Positions 23,622 to 36,581 of a stretch of 64,000 bases of DNA are shown here, one piece after another; the stretch's first letter is position 1; each line of letters begins with the position of its first letter. The notes beneath the pieces are model-generated. The model worked only from the letters and a program-made list of their open reading frames with translations, was not told where the DNA came from and ran no database searches. Position numbers and translations under genes: made by a program. Where the stretch lies: assembly GCA_012934845.2 (NCBI GenBank), contig WNNJ02003440.1, positions 186,001-250,000 of the forward strand, read 5' to 3'. The stretch comes from Pomphorhynchus laevis (Eukaryota; Acanthocephala; Palaeacanthocephala; Echinorhynchida; Pomphorhynchidae).

Positions 23622-23687
23622 AATGTTTAAGTACACATTTTTTGAATCAAACTCTATTCTGGTGTTTTCTGGTGACGTGAAAAAAAT
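23622..23687 (+). CDS. Cassette exon 9 (66 nt, phase 2-2)
   Basis: Acceptor TTATTTAG, donor GTAAGTAACAATG at 23688. Open and close to consensus: FFESNSILVFSGDVKK. Confidence 0.9.
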
Positions 23688-23908
23688 GTAAGTAACAATG
23701 ATATTATTAAATTTTAATATTATATTTGATATTATATTTTAATATTGTTTATATAAAATATTGATATAGTTTTCTTAATATTTCTTCCAGCTTCAATAAT
23801 TGTTTGATGGTGTTTGAAACGAACAATTAAACAGGACTAGTTGCTCGAACAATTCAAACTAAATCGTTTTGATTATGATATTAAAATAATTAAATAAAAG
23901 AATTTTTC

Positions 23909-25779
23909 ATTTGGTCGGCTTCAGTAATTATCCTCATGTGAATTCTTTAATCCAAGATGCGAGGAAAAATTTCAGCAGAAACTGTAGTGCTATTTCCGTC
24001 TTTTGGTTTCAAAAGACGGATACAACGTACAGTTTGCACAAGTGGAAATGTTTTCCTTACAAACTGTATCGTTTGTTTTTACAGAAAGGCAGCAGAGGAA
24101 AATTTCAGCAGATAATTAAAGGACCGAAACACGAAAGGTATGCGTAGGCTCACTGCTGATGAGGTCCACCTACGCTGATTGTAGTGTACAGTGCTGCATC
24201 TAGGATTAAAGAATTCACACGAGGATAATTGATGAAGCCGACCAAATGATGATACTCGCTCGTGTATGCAATTATTCATTCTATTTACCTGGCAGATTCC
24301 GGTTTCCTGTCAAGAAAATTCAAAAGACAGATTGTCGGTTGTTTCCGGCAACTGTAGTGCTATCTCCGTCTTTTTGTTACAAAAGACGGATACAACGTAC
24401 AGTTTGCACAAGTGGAAATATTTTCCTTACAAACTGTATCGTTTGTTTTTACAGAAAGGCAGCAGAGGAAAATTTCAGCAGATCATTAAAGGACCGAAAC
24501 ACGAAATGTAGGCGTAGGCTCACTGCTGATAAGGTCCACCTACGCTGATTGTAGTGTACAGTGCTGCATCTAGGATTAAAGAATTCACACGAGGATAATT
24601 GATGAAGCCGACCAAATGATGATACTCGCTCGTGTATGCAATTATTCATTCTATTTACCTGGCAGATTCCGGTTTCCTGTCAAGAAAATTCAAAAGACAG
24701 ATTGTCGGTTGTTTCCGGCAACTGTATTGCTATCTCCGTCTTTTTGTTACAAAAGACGGATACAACGTACAGTTTGCACAAGTGGAAATATTTTACTTAC
24801 AAACTGTATCGTTTGTTTATACAGAAAGGCAGCAGGGGAAAATTTCAGCAGATCATTAAAGGACCGAAACACGAAATGTAGGCGTAGGCTCACTGCTGAT
24901 GAGGTCCACCTACGCTGATTGTAGTGTACAGTGCTGCATCTAGGATTAAATAATTCACACAAGGATAATTGATGAAGCCGACCAAATGATTATACTCTCT
25001 CATGTATGCAATTATTCATTCTATTTACCTGGCAGATTCCGGTTTCCTGTCAAGAAAATTCAAAAGACAGATTGTCGGTTGTTTCCGTCAACTGTAGTGC
25101 TATTTCCGTCTTTTAGTTTCAAAAGACGGATACAACGTACAGTTTGCACAAGTGGAAATGTTTTCCTTACAAACTGTATCGTTTGTTTTTACAGAAAGGC
25201 AGCAGAGGAAAATTTCAGCAGATCATTAAAGGACCGAAACACGAAATGTAGGCGTAGGCTCACTGCTGATGAGGTCCACCTACGCTGATGAGGTCCACCT
25301 ACGCTGATTGTAGTGTACAGTGCTGCATCTAGGATTAAAGAATTCACACGAGGATAATTGATGAAGCCGACCAAATGATTATACTCTCTCATGTATGCAA
25401 TTATTCATTCTATTTACCTGGCAGATTCCGGTTTCCTGTCAAGAAAATTCAAAAGACAGATTGTCGGTTGTTTCCGTCAACTGTAGTGCTATTTCCGTCT
25501 TTTGGTTTCAAAAGACGGATACAACGTACAGTTTGCACAAGTGGAAATGTTTTCCTTACAAACTGTATCGTTTGTTTTTACAGAAAGGCAGCAGAGGAAA
25601 ATTTCAGCAGATAATTAAAGGACCGAAACACGAAAGGTAGGCGTAGGCTCACTGCTGATGAGGTCCACCTACGCTGATTGTAGTGTACAGTGCTGCATCT
25701 AGGATTAAAAAATTCACACGAGGATAATTGATAAAGCCGACCAAATGATTATACTCTCTCATGTATGCAATTGTTCATT
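23909..25779. mobile_element. TIR element containing 370-bp tandem repeats
   Basis: A left end CATTTGGTCGGCTTC (about 23909-23955) is the inverse of the unit end GAAGCCGACCAAATG. About five units follow, starting near 24247, 24617, 24987, 25376 and 25746 (period 370, once 389 because 19 bp is doubled). Each unit has the perfect hairpin CCGTCTTTT...AAAAGACGG and a GCGTAGG...CCTACGC stem. Possible 12-bp flanking duplicates AAAAGAATTTTT lie at 23897-23908 and 25780-25791. The six-frame openings of about 60-100 codons repeat with the units and look incidental. Confidence 0.7.
25581..25660 (+). other. Permuted hammerhead-like core (last of the repeat units)
   Basis: Each 370-bp unit contains GGACC-GAAAC ... 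CTGATGA-GGTCC (CTGATAA in one unit). GGACC and GGTCC can form stem II next to both conserved cores, as in an open-stem-II hammerhead. In units with GAAACACGAAATGTA a 3-bp stem III and a GTA cleavage triplet also fit. Stem I is not convincing, so activity is doubtful. Confidence 0.3.
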
Positions 25780-25944
25780 AAAAGAATTTTTATTCAAAAT
25801 CAATTATAAGAATTTTTATTGTAAATTGTAGAATTTTAAATATTTTTTTAGAATTAATAAATAATTTATAATATGTAATAAGTTACATATTTAGAAACAA
25901 ATAAATTAAATCATAGTTTGAAATAAGTACAGTCATTCAGTTAA

Positions 25945-26400
25945 AATAGTCAGAAACCGATTGATCGCTCAAGCATTCGAGTATGCACGCTGTATTCCCA
26001 CGTTGAACCGATGCGCTTAATTGTTGCCTGAGGAAAGCCGTTGATCGAGGTTCGCCAGTGGCCTTTGACATCATCTTTCCGATCTCTTCAATAAAGCACG
26101 AGGTTTGCTTGCCCAAGACACCCAATTATTCGACCGCGATTGGAACGAAGGTATATATTCTATTGTCGATCTCTTTGTATTTTTCCCTCTTCTTGCTCTC
26201 TCTGCAAAGGCGGCAACCTCCCCGGTCCGAATGACTGCCTTGTCCTCGTAACTGTCCGCTAGAGGATTTATGCAGGTAGCGTCCCAAATCAGCAATTTTC
26301 CGCCCTTTCATGGAAGCAAAGTGCCACCTTCAGGTCGCTTGCCGTCGTTGCGACACAACCCGACAGGTTCTAGTCGAGAAGGTATCCCTACTGAAATGAA
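25945..26400 (-). mobile_element. C-terminal fragment of an RT retroelement
   Basis: The minus strand reads LIWDATCINPLADSYEDKA, then RIYTFVPIAVE, then STAFLRQQLSASVQRGNTAC, with one frame change between the first two. The order GKRP(D/E)G..., WDATC..., Y.F.P.A.E.LG..., FLRQ.LS..+QRGN is a C-terminal block I recall from many metazoan RT-bearing elements. The element starts beyond the AT-rich flank; only its 3' end is present. Confidence 0.55.
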
Positions 26401-26509
26401 AGCCATTCTAAATATTTTTATTTATACTTTTATACACAATTTTCTGTTGATGCTAAGCGTTCTCCGACGTTAGATTTTTTACATAAAAACACAATCTTTT
26501 CTTCTTTAG

Positions 26510-26575
26510 AATGTTTAAGAAAACATTATTCGAATCAAACTCTTTGCTGGTTACTTCTAGTAACATTCATGAAAT
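26510..26575 (+). CDS. Cassette exon 10 (66 nt, phase 2-2)
   Basis: Acceptor TTCTTTAG, donor GTAAGTAACAATG at 26576. Open: LFESNSLLVTSSNIHE. The first seven bases and donor context are nearly the same as exon 9. Confidence 0.9.
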
Positions 26576-27117
26576 GTAAGTAACAATGAATTTTAAATCA
26601 ACTTTTGTTAAAAATATTTATAGTTTTCGTAATTGTTCTTTATTTGCATAAGCATGATCGTTATAAATATAACAAGAATAGTTTTTCTAGATACATTTGT
26701 AAATACTGGCATAGTGTTCAATGTATTACCGTTGAGATAAAGTATAGCTCGTAACAAAATAACAAACGGAATCGCCACTAGAAACTTTAAGTAAAGTTTA
26801 CATCTTTTAATCCAGTATATTTGTTCCATCTTTTTTACAGTAATGGTTTATTTATCTGATAATCTCGAGAACACATTATCGATTCGCAATATATTATTGA
26901 TTTTGCAATATATAATATCAGAACGATATTTTCAATTATATATTTCAAAATTATTATAAAATTATATTAAATTATTATTTTTTATAATAATTGATGTGTA
27001 ATGATGAATTTTTACGAGTTCGGTTTCAAAATCAATGATTACTACAAACAAAGCCTTTCACACTTTATCCAAATGATTTCTTATATTTACTATAAAACTG
27101 ATAAATCTATTGTTTAG
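26576..27117. other. Intron between cassette exons 10 and 11
   Basis: AT-rich, no element recognised; a minus-strand open stretch at 26608-26829 is not supported by any motif. Confidence 0.5.
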
Positions 27118-27183
27118 ATTGTTTCGGAATTCTATTATTAAATCAAACGTTTTACTGAATAAAGTTAGGCATGTTTCATTGTT
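27118..27183 (+). CDS. Cassette exon 11 (66 nt, phase 2-2)
   Basis: Acceptor TTGTTTAG, donor GTAAGTATCTG at 27184. Open: LFRNSIIKSNVLL. It ends TT, giving a Leu split codon. Its 3' end (CATGTTTCATTGTT) matches that of exons 1 and 2. Confidence 0.8.
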
Positions 27184-27633
27184 GTAAGTATCTGGGTGTT
27201 GCTATCATATTTGCTATCATTATTTTATACGCAATTAATAGTTAAGTATTAATTAAGAACTTGTGTTAACATTAACATTTATTCAAAACTTGAAAAGAGT
27301 ACCATTTGGCAACACAATAAAAAGCGCAAAAATGGACACTTCTTTGTTTTTAGCCAATTCTTTAAGGGATTGGTATAACGTCTCAACAGCAAGCTTTTGT
27401 TTCTGCAGAAGCTCGCTGTTGAATAAATTAACATTTATTGATATATTTTACGCAAAACGTTATTGGTATCTACAGAATTTTGATATCGTGACAAATGATG
27501 AAGCAAATTGTCAGTTCGGAAACTTCTGCATGCTTTATTTTCTAAATCTATGAAAATTTTATGTATTCAGCTAACCGATTTGATAGAAAATCAGTAGTAT
27601 TTACAATATTATTATAAATTAAAAATATTAATA

Positions 27634-27808
27634 AAGAATTATTCGAGCTGGATCAAAGACATGAGGAAATTTTTTATTGATATTTCGCTAATCTCTTTTA
27701 GCATATAATTTCACAAAATTGGTAATTTCCTGAAAAGATGCTAACAGTAATTAGCGAAATATTAAATAAAATTTTCGTCCTTTCTTTGATCCAGTTCCAA
27801 TAATTCTT
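27634..27808. mobile_element. MITE family M1, copy 4
   Basis: Ends CGAGCTGGATCAAAG and CTTTGATCCAGTTC, with inner arms GATATTTCGCTAAT and ATTAGCGAAATAT. Confidence 0.7.
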
Positions 27809-27934
27809 CATCAATAATAAATCATTATCAACTATTTACAATTATTCGACGGTGATCTGGAGCCACTGGTTTGCAGGTATCGAGAAGGTTAGAAAATTTT
27901 TATTATCAAAATTTAATAATTAAATAGTAAATAA

Positions 27935-28660
27935 TTATAAATTATAAAAATTGTTATTATCCATCCATAAAAATATTTTGCTAAAGAGTTTAAATTTATT
28001 CTTTATATTATTGTGTTGATTTATATATTTTACTATTTTCTGCTCGATGTTATTTTTATAGTAACCTAGTTTAAAAAATGCATCTATTAAATTATTTAAA
28101 TGATTTTGAAGAAAGCCAATATCATTACATATTGTTGCAATTCTTAAAATTTCATTATTTAATGTATTATATTTTATATTATATGGTATGCATGAATGCT
28201 CGCGCAAAAATATGTTTATTGTAAATTTAAATATGTCATCTTTATGATATAAATTAATAGTAGTTTTAGTTAATGTTAATTTAATGTTCATATCTAGATA
28301 TACACCTTCCTTATCATTAATATTGATTTTATTTATCGAAACATATATTTCATATATTTATATAGTTTAGATTTAGTTTTTACACAGTTATGAACAAATT
28401 CATATTCTATAAAGCTTAAAAATAAGTCAGCTATAATTGGGCTACTATTACCACCAATTGGAACACCTTTTACTTGTCTAAATATAGATGTCCCTACCTT
28501 TAAATAATTTTGATTTATCAAAATATTTAAGTCTTCTATTTATTTAATTTTATCCATATATCTATATTTACTTGATGGTTTAATTTGTCTTAGATAGGCG
28601 TTATAGTTATTATTACATATATATATGTATATCTTTTTCCGAATATAAGATTAATTTGTC
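27935..28660 (-). mobile_element. PLE reverse transcriptase fragment, antisense to the host gene
   Basis: Minus-strand translation gives the KVGTSIFRQVKGVPIGGNSS block and the following thumb-like tract NIKLTLTKTTINLY. It is the same lineage as the copies at 1-1950 and 36582-38345. Decayed; no termini seen. Confidence 0.8.
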
Positions 28661-29128
28661 ACATTAAAATAAATCTTTTTTAATAAATTTTTCTGTTTTT
28701 TTTATTTGATGGTTGAATAAAGGCGTTATATTCGTTATGAATATAACAAATATAGACTTATGAAAAAAAAGTCTAATTCACAGACTTATGAAAAAAAACT
28801 TTATTTTTATTATTCCCTTTATCACGCACGCCTACTTCTCGGCGTGCGTTTTATCAAATTTATCCTTTTTAATCCTTTTGATTATCTATTTATGAAAAAT
28901 AGCGGATCGTGTATGCAATATTCACAATAGTAAAAAGACAGCTTATGGTTTACTGTCCAGTGAACATTTCGTATAAGAACGGAATAAAAAATCGGTGTGT
29001 GGTGGATTTGAATTGCGAATAATAGTTACGACCCACACCAAATATAAAACACATTAATTGTGTAATTTGGTATATAAGCCAAATATAAAACGGCATTTCG
29101 GCGACAAGGAGTTCAGCAGAAACACTAA
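28661..29128. other. AT-rich spacer with a GC-rich hairpin
   Basis: GCACGCC...GGCGTGC (about 28825-28850) forms a short strong hairpin in an otherwise AT-rich stretch, and GACTTATGAAAAAAAA is repeated near 28755 and 28783. No gene. Confidence 0.5.
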
Positions 29129-32100
29129 ATTGTAAATGCACAATATAATTTGTCGGAATATGATATAATTGTATTTTCAAGCAATAAAATTATTTTACAT
29201 TTATAAATATATTCAATGATACAGAACTTAAATTGTAAATGCACAATATTTTATGTCGAAATATGATGAAATTGTATTTTCAAGCAATAAAATTATTTTA
29301 CATTTATAAATATATTCAATGATTCAGAGCTTAAATTGTAAATGCACAATATTTTATGTCAAAATATAATGAAATTGTATTTTCAAGCAATAAAATTATT
29401 TTACATTTAAAAATATATTCAATGATCCAGAACTTAAATTGTAAATGCACAATATTTAGTGTCGAAATATGATGAAATTGTATTTTCAAGCAATAAAATT
29501 ATTTTACATTTATAAATATATTCAATGATCCAGAACTTAAATTCTAAATGCACAATATTTAATGTCGAAATATGATGAAATTGTATTTTCAAGCACTAAA
29601 ATTATTTTACATTTATAAATATATTCAATGATTCAGAACCTAAATTGTAAATGTACAATATTTTATGTCGAAATATAATGAAATTGTATTTTCAAGCAAT
29701 AAAATTATTTAACATTTATAAATATATTCAATGATTCAGAACTTAAATTGTAAATGGACAATATTTAATGTCGAAATATGATGAAATTGTATTTTCAAGC
29801 AATAAAATTATTTTACATTTATAAATATATTCAATGATTCAGAACTTAAATTGTAAATGCACAATATTTAATGTCGAAATATGATGAAATTGTATTTTCA
29901 AGCAATAAAATTATTGTACATTTATAAATATATTCAATGATCCAGAACTTAAATTCTAAATGCACAATATTTAATGTCGAAATATGATGAAATTGTATTT
30001 TCAAGCAATAAAATTATTTTACATTTATAAATATATTCAATGATTCAGAACTTAAATTGTAAATGCACAATATTTTGTGTCGAAATATAATGAAATTGTA
30101 TTTTCAAGCAATAAAATTAGTTTACATTTATAAATACCTTCAATGATTCAGAACTTAAATTGTTAATGCACAATATTTAATGTCGAAATATAATGAAATT
30201 GTATTTTCAAGCAATAAAATTATTTATCGTTTATAAATATATTCAATGATCCAGAACTTAAATTGTAAATGCACAATATTTTATGTCGAAATATGATGAA
30301 ATTGTATTTTCAAGCAATAAAATTATTTTACATTTATAAATATATTCAATGATTCAGAGCTTAAATTGTAAATGCACAATATTTAATGTCGAAATATAAT
30401 GAAATTGTATTTTCAAGCAATAAAATTATTTTACATTTAAAAATATATTCAATGATTCAGAACCTAAATTGTAAATGCACAATATTTAATGTCGAAATAT
30501 GATGAAATTGTATTTTCAAGCAATAAAATTATTTTACATTTATAAATATATTCAATGATCCAGAACTTAAATTGTAAATGCACAATATTTAATGTCGAAA
30601 TATGATGAAATTGTATTTTCAAGCAATAAAATTATTTTACATTTATAAATATATTCAATGATTCAGAACCTAACTAGTAAATGCACAATATTTAATGTCG
30701 AAATATTATGAAATTGTATTTTCAAGCAATAAAATTATTTAACATTTATAAATATATTCAATGATTCAGAACCTAAATTGTAAATGCACAATATTTAATG
30801 TCGAAATATAATGAAATTGTATTTTCAAGCAATAAAATTATTTTACATTTAAAAATATATTCAATGATTCAGAACCTAAATTGTAAATGCACAATATTTA
30901 ATGTCGAAATATGATGAAATTGTATTTTCAAGCAATAAAATTATTTTACATTTATAAATATATTCAATGATCCAGAACTTAAATTGTAAATGCACAATAT
31001 TTAATGTCGAAATATGATGAAATCTTATTTTCAAGCAATAAAATTATTTTACATTTATAAATATATTTAACGATTCAGAACTTAAATTGTAAATGGACAA
31101 TATTTAATGTCGAAATATGATGAAATTGTATTTTCAAGCAATAAAATTATTTTACATTTATAAATATATTCAATGATTCAGAACTTAAATTGTAAATGCA
31201 CAATATTTTGTGTCGAAATATAATGAAATTGTATTTTCAAGCAATAAAATTATTTTACATTTATAAATATATTCAATGATTCAGAACTTAAATTCTAAAT
31301 GCACAATATTTAATATCGAAATATGATGAAATTGTATTTTCAAGCAATAAAATTATTTTACATTTATAAATATATTCAATGATTCAGAACTTAAATTGTA
31401 AATGCACAATATTTTGTGTCGAAATATAATAAAATTGTATTTTCAAGCAATAAAATTATTTTACATTTATAAATATATTCAATGATCCAGAACTTAAATT
31501 GTAAATGCACAATATTTAATGTCGAAATATGATGAAATTGTATTTTCAAGCAATAAAATTATTTTACATTTATAAATATATTCAATGATCCAGAACTTAA
31601 ATTCTAAATGCACAATATTTAATGTCGAAATATAATGAAATTGTATTTTCAAGCAATAAAATTATTTTACATTTAAAAATATATTCAATGATTCAGAACT
31701 TAAATTGTAAATGCACAATATTTTGTGTCGAAATATAATGAAATTGTATTTTCAAGCAATAAAATTATTTTACATTTATAAATACATTCAATGATTCAGA
31801 ACTTAAATTGTTAATGCACAATATTTAATGTCGAAATATGATAAAATTGTATTTTCAAGCAATAAAATTATTTTACATTTATAAATATATTCAATGATTC
31901 AGAAGTTAAATTGTAAATGCACAATATTTAATGTCGAAATATGATGAAATTGTATTTTCAAGCAATAAAATTATTTTACATTTATAAATACATTCAATGA
32001 TTCAGAACTTAAATTGTAAATGCACAATATTTTGTGTCGAAATATAATGAAATTGTATTTTCAAGCAATAAAATTATTTTACATTTATAAATACATTCAA

Positions 32101-35100
32101 TGATTCAGAACTTAAATTGTTAATGCACAATATTTAATGTCGAAATATGATGAAATTGTATTTTCAAGCAATAAAATTATTTTACATTTATAAATATATT
32201 AAATGATCCAGAACTTAAATTGTAAATGTACAATATTTAATGTCGAAATATGATGAAATTGTATTTTCAAGCAATAAAATTATTTTACATTTATAAATAT
32301 ATTCAATGATCCAGAACTTAAATTCTAAATGCACAATATTTAATGTCGAAATATAATGAAATTGTATTTTCAAGCAATAAAATTATTTTACATTTAAAAA
32401 TATATTCAATGATTCAGAACCTAAATTGTAAATGCACAATATTTAATGTCGAAATATGATGAAATTGTATTTTCAAGCAATAAAATTATTTTACATTTAT
32501 AAATATATTCAATGATTCAGAACCTAAATTGTAAATGCACAATATTTAATGTCGAAATATGATAAAATTGTATTTTCAAGCAATAAAATTATTTTACATT
32601 TATAAATATATTCAATGATTCAGAAGTTAAATTGTAAATGCACAATATTTAATGTCGAAATATGATGAAATTGTATTTTCAAGCAATAAAATTATTTAAC
32701 ATTTATAAATATATTCAATGATCAGAACTTAAATTGTAAATGCACAATATTTTATGTCGAAATATGATAAAATTGTATTTTCAAGCAGTAAAACGTTTTT
32801 ACATTTATAAATATATTCAATGATTCAGAACCTAAATTCTAAATGCACAATATTTAATGCCGAAATATGATGAAATTGTATTTTCAAGCAATAAAATTAT
32901 TTTACATTTATAAATATATTCAATGATTCAGAACCTAAATTGTAAATGCACAATATTTAATGTCGAAATATGTGAAAATTGTATTTTCAGGCAATACAAT
33001 TTTATAACATTTATAAATATGTTCAATGATTCAGAACTTAAATTGTAAATGCACAATATTTAATGTCGAAATATGATGAAATTGTATTTTCAAGCAATAA
33101 AATTATTTTACATTTATAAATATATTCAATGATCCAGAACTTAAATTGTAAATGCACAATATTTAATGTCGAAATATGATGAAATTGTATTTTCAAGCAA
33201 TAAAATTATTTTACATTTATAAATATATTCAATGATTCAGAACTTAAATTGTAAATGCACAATATTTAATGTCGAAATATGATGAAATTGTATTTTCAAG
33301 CAATAAAATTATTTTACATTTATAAATATATTCAATGATTCAGAACTTAAATTGTAAATGCACAATATTTAATGTCGAAATATGATGAAATTGTATTTTC
33401 AAGCAATAAAATTATTTTACATTTATAAATATATTCAATGATTCAGAACTTAAATTGTAAATGCACAATATTTAATGTCGAAATATGATGAAATTGTATT
33501 TTCAAGCAATAAAATTATTTTACATTTATAAATATATTCAATGATTCAGAACCTAAATTGTAAATGCACAATATTTAATGTCGAAATATGATAAAATTGT
33601 ATTTTCAAGCAATAAAATTATTTTACATTTATAAATATATTCAATGATTCAGAAGTTAAATTGTAAATGCACAATATTTAATGTCGAAATATGATGAAAT
33701 TGTATTTTCAAGCAATAAAATTATTTAACATTTATAAATATATTCAATGATCAGAACTTAAATTGTAAATGCACAATATTTAATGTCGAAATATGATGAA
33801 ATTGTATTTTCAAGCAATAAAATTATTTTACATTTATAAATATATTCAATGATTCAGAACCTAAATTGTAAATGCACAATATTTAATGTCGAAATATGAT
33901 GAAATTGTATTTTCAAGCAATAAAATTATTTTACATTTATAAATATATTCAATGATTCAGAACTTAAATTGTAAATGCACAATATTTAATGTCGAAATAT
34001 GATGAAATTGTATTTTCAAGCAATAAAATTATTTTACATTTATAAATATATTCAATGATTCAGAACTTAAATTGTAAATGCACAATATTTAATGTCGAAA
34101 TATGATGAAATTGTATTTTCAAGCAATAAAATTATTTTACATTTATAAATATATTCAATGATTCAGAACTTAAATTGTAAATGCACAATATTTAATGTCG
34201 AAATATGATGAAATTGTATTTTCAAGCAATAAAATTATTTAACATTTATAAATATATTCAATGATTCAGAACTTAAATTGTAAATGCACAATATTTAATG
34301 TCGAAATATGATGAAATTGTATTTTCAAGCAATAAAATTATTTTACATTTATAAATATATTCAATGATTCAGAACTTAAATTGTAAATGCACAATATTTA
34401 ATGTCGAAATATGATGAAATTGTATTTTCAAGCAATAAAATTATTTTACATTTATAAATATATTCAATGATTCAGAACTTAAATTGTAAATGCACAATAT
34501 TTAATGTCGAAATATAATGAAATTGTATTTTCAAGCAATAAAATTATTTTACATTTATAAATATATTCAATGATTCAGAACCTAAATTGTAAATGCACAA
34601 TATTTAATGTCGAAATATGATGAAATTGTATTTTCAAGCAATAAAATTATTTTACATTTATAAATATATTCAATGATTCAGAACCTAAATTGTAAATGCA
34701 CAATATTTAATGTCGAAATATGATAAAATTGTATTTTCAAGCAATAAAATTATTTTACATTTATAAATATATTCAATGATTCAGAACCTAAATTGTAAAT
34801 GCACAATATTTAATGTCGAAATATGATGAAATTGTATTTTCAAGCAATAAAATTATTTAACATTTATAAATATATTCAATGATCAGAACTTAAATTGTAA
34901 ATGCACAATATTTTATGTCGAAATATGATAAAATTGTATTTTCAAGCAGTAAAACGTTTTTACATTTATAAATATATTCAATGATTCAGAACCTAAATTC
35001 TAAATGCACAATATTTAATGCCGAAATATGATGAAATTGTATTTTCAAGCAATAAAATTATTTTACATTTATAAATATATTCAATGATTCAGAACCTAAA

Positions 35101-35262
35101 TTGTAAATGCACAATATTTAATGTCGAAATATGTGAAAATTGTATTTTCAGGCAATACAATTATATAACATTTATAAATATGTTCAATGATTCAGAACTT
35201 AAATTGTAAATGCACAATATTTAATGTCGAAATATGATGAAATTGTATTTTTAAGCAAGGAA
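29129..35262 (+). repeat. 103-bp AT-rich satellite, about 59 units
   Basis: The unit starts AATGATTCAGAACTTAAATT and includes ATTTTCAAGCAATAAAATTA. The period is 103 bp, with scattered substitutions. Variant units (a one-base deletion giving ATGATCAGAAC; CAGTAAAACG; TATGTGAAAATT) recur at about 32721, 33750 and 34882, showing higher-order blocks of 10-11 units near the right end. Almost every unit carries AATAAA. The array lies in the intron between cassette exons 11 and 12. Confidence 0.97.
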
Positions 35263-35503
35263 ATCGTTTTTTTGTTAATTAACATTGTGTTAGTAGCTTT
35301 AAATATTTTATAATCTATCAAAATGAGCATAATTAATTTACACCTCAACACGCTTAACTAATTTCTTATGTGATTAATATAATTAAAAATGTTTTTTTAT
35401 ATGACATAATGTTACTATGATAATATTTTTTAATTCAACAATTTTTATCAGTTAAATTGCAAATATTTTTACTGTAAACATTTCAAAAAAATGTTTATTT
35501 TAG

Positions 35504-35569
35504 AAAGTTTAAGAATACAAAATTTAAATCAATTACTTCACTTTCAAATTTTCATTTCGTCCGTAACAT
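35504..35569 (+). CDS. Cassette exon 12 (66 nt, phase 2-2)
   Basis: Acceptor TATTTTAG, donor GTAAGTAGAAA at 35570. Open: KFKNTKFKSITSL. First of four tightly packed exons; the next intron is 221 nt. Confidence 0.85.
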
Positions 35570-35790
35570 GTAAGTAGAAATTAAACATTAACTTTTTTTG
35601 TTAATTTAATCGTTTAGTATTTTTCGTTATTGTTTCCGATAAATTAATGATTTACAACAGATTTCTGAGTTTGACTCATAAAGTTTAACTCTTAAGATTT
35701 TATTGAAATTATTTTGCACTCGTCAATTTTTAAAATGTTATAAAAATGTTATAAAAATGTCTTTAGGGAGATTATAAGTTTAATGTTTAG

Positions 35791-35856
35791 AAAATTTAAA
35801 GTTATAATCTTCGAATCAAATTCTTCAATGATCCTTTCCAGTAGTGCCTCGAATAT
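35791..35856 (+). CDS. Cassette exon 13 (66 nt, phase 2-2)
   Basis: Acceptor AATGTTTAG, donor GTAAGAAAC at 35857. Open: IFESNSSMILSSSA. The downstream intron is 135 nt. Confidence 0.9.
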
Positions 35857-35991
35857 GTAAGAAACATGTTTTTATATAAATAGTAATTGATTAGAAATTT
35901 TTAATTTTTAATAACTAAATTGTTTGTAGATACAGAGAAGTTATCAGAACAAAATTTTTATTATGTAAAAATAGGGTAATTTAATGTTTAG

Positions 35992-36057
35992 AACGTTTAA
36001 TACCACAATCTTTGAATTCAATTCTTCAATGGTCATTTCAAGTAACGTTACAAAGAT
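35992..36057 (+). CDS. Cassette exon 14 (66 nt, phase 2-2)
   Basis: Acceptor AATGTTTAG, donor GTAAGTAGCAATG at 36058. Open and near consensus: IFEFNSSMVISSNVTK. Two sequons (NSS, NVT). The downstream intron is 133 nt. Confidence 0.92.
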
Positions 36058-36190
36058 GTAAGTAGCAATGAAATATAATTCAACAACACTTTTGCATTTA
36101 ACATTTTATTTGTAAAACATTTGTATTTTAATTATATTCGTAAAAGCGATTAAATTGATTATTTAAAAATGCAATAATTGTAATTTTTAG

Positions 36191-36256
36191 AAAGTTTATT
36201 TTTACATTCCTTGAATTAAATTCTTCACTGGTCATTTCAAGTAAAGTTACTAAGAT
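36191..36256 (+). CDS. Cassette exon 15 (66 nt, phase 2-2)
   Basis: Acceptor AATTTTTAG, donor GTAAGTAGTAA at 36257. Open: FLELNSSLVISSKVTK. The next intron was split by an antisense PLE. Confidence 0.92.
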
Positions 36257-36581
36257 GTAAGTAGTAATTAAATTTTGTATGTAAATTGTAAAGTGTTAGT
36301 GAAAATTATGCATTTAAATTATTCTTATTGAAATTAAGGACAAATTTTACTACGTTTGGATATCATAAGCTGCACAACAATCGCGTATATTTTAATAGTC
36401 TTCATTCAACCAATTAGTGCTTTCTAAGATAACTGAATTAAACACTTCGTTAATAATTAAAAAATAAATTAATTGGCTAATATTATTCGACATATGATTG
36501 TTAAAACAGCAAATTGCTTGTAGATTTCAAACAATCCTAACAATTAATTTTAAATTTCTAACAATTTCATATCCTTTTAGA

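Noticed and set aside
24246-25640. Repeated 60-100-codon frames on both strands
   Set aside because: They recur with the 370-bp repeat unit in several frames; a by-product of the tandem repeat.
27263-27553. 96-codon open frame on +
   Set aside because: Overlaps a palindromic stretch, resembles no family, and lies in an intron of the cassette gene.
28950-29180. 76-codon minus-strand frame
   Set aside because: Runs into the 103-bp satellite and has no recognisable motif.
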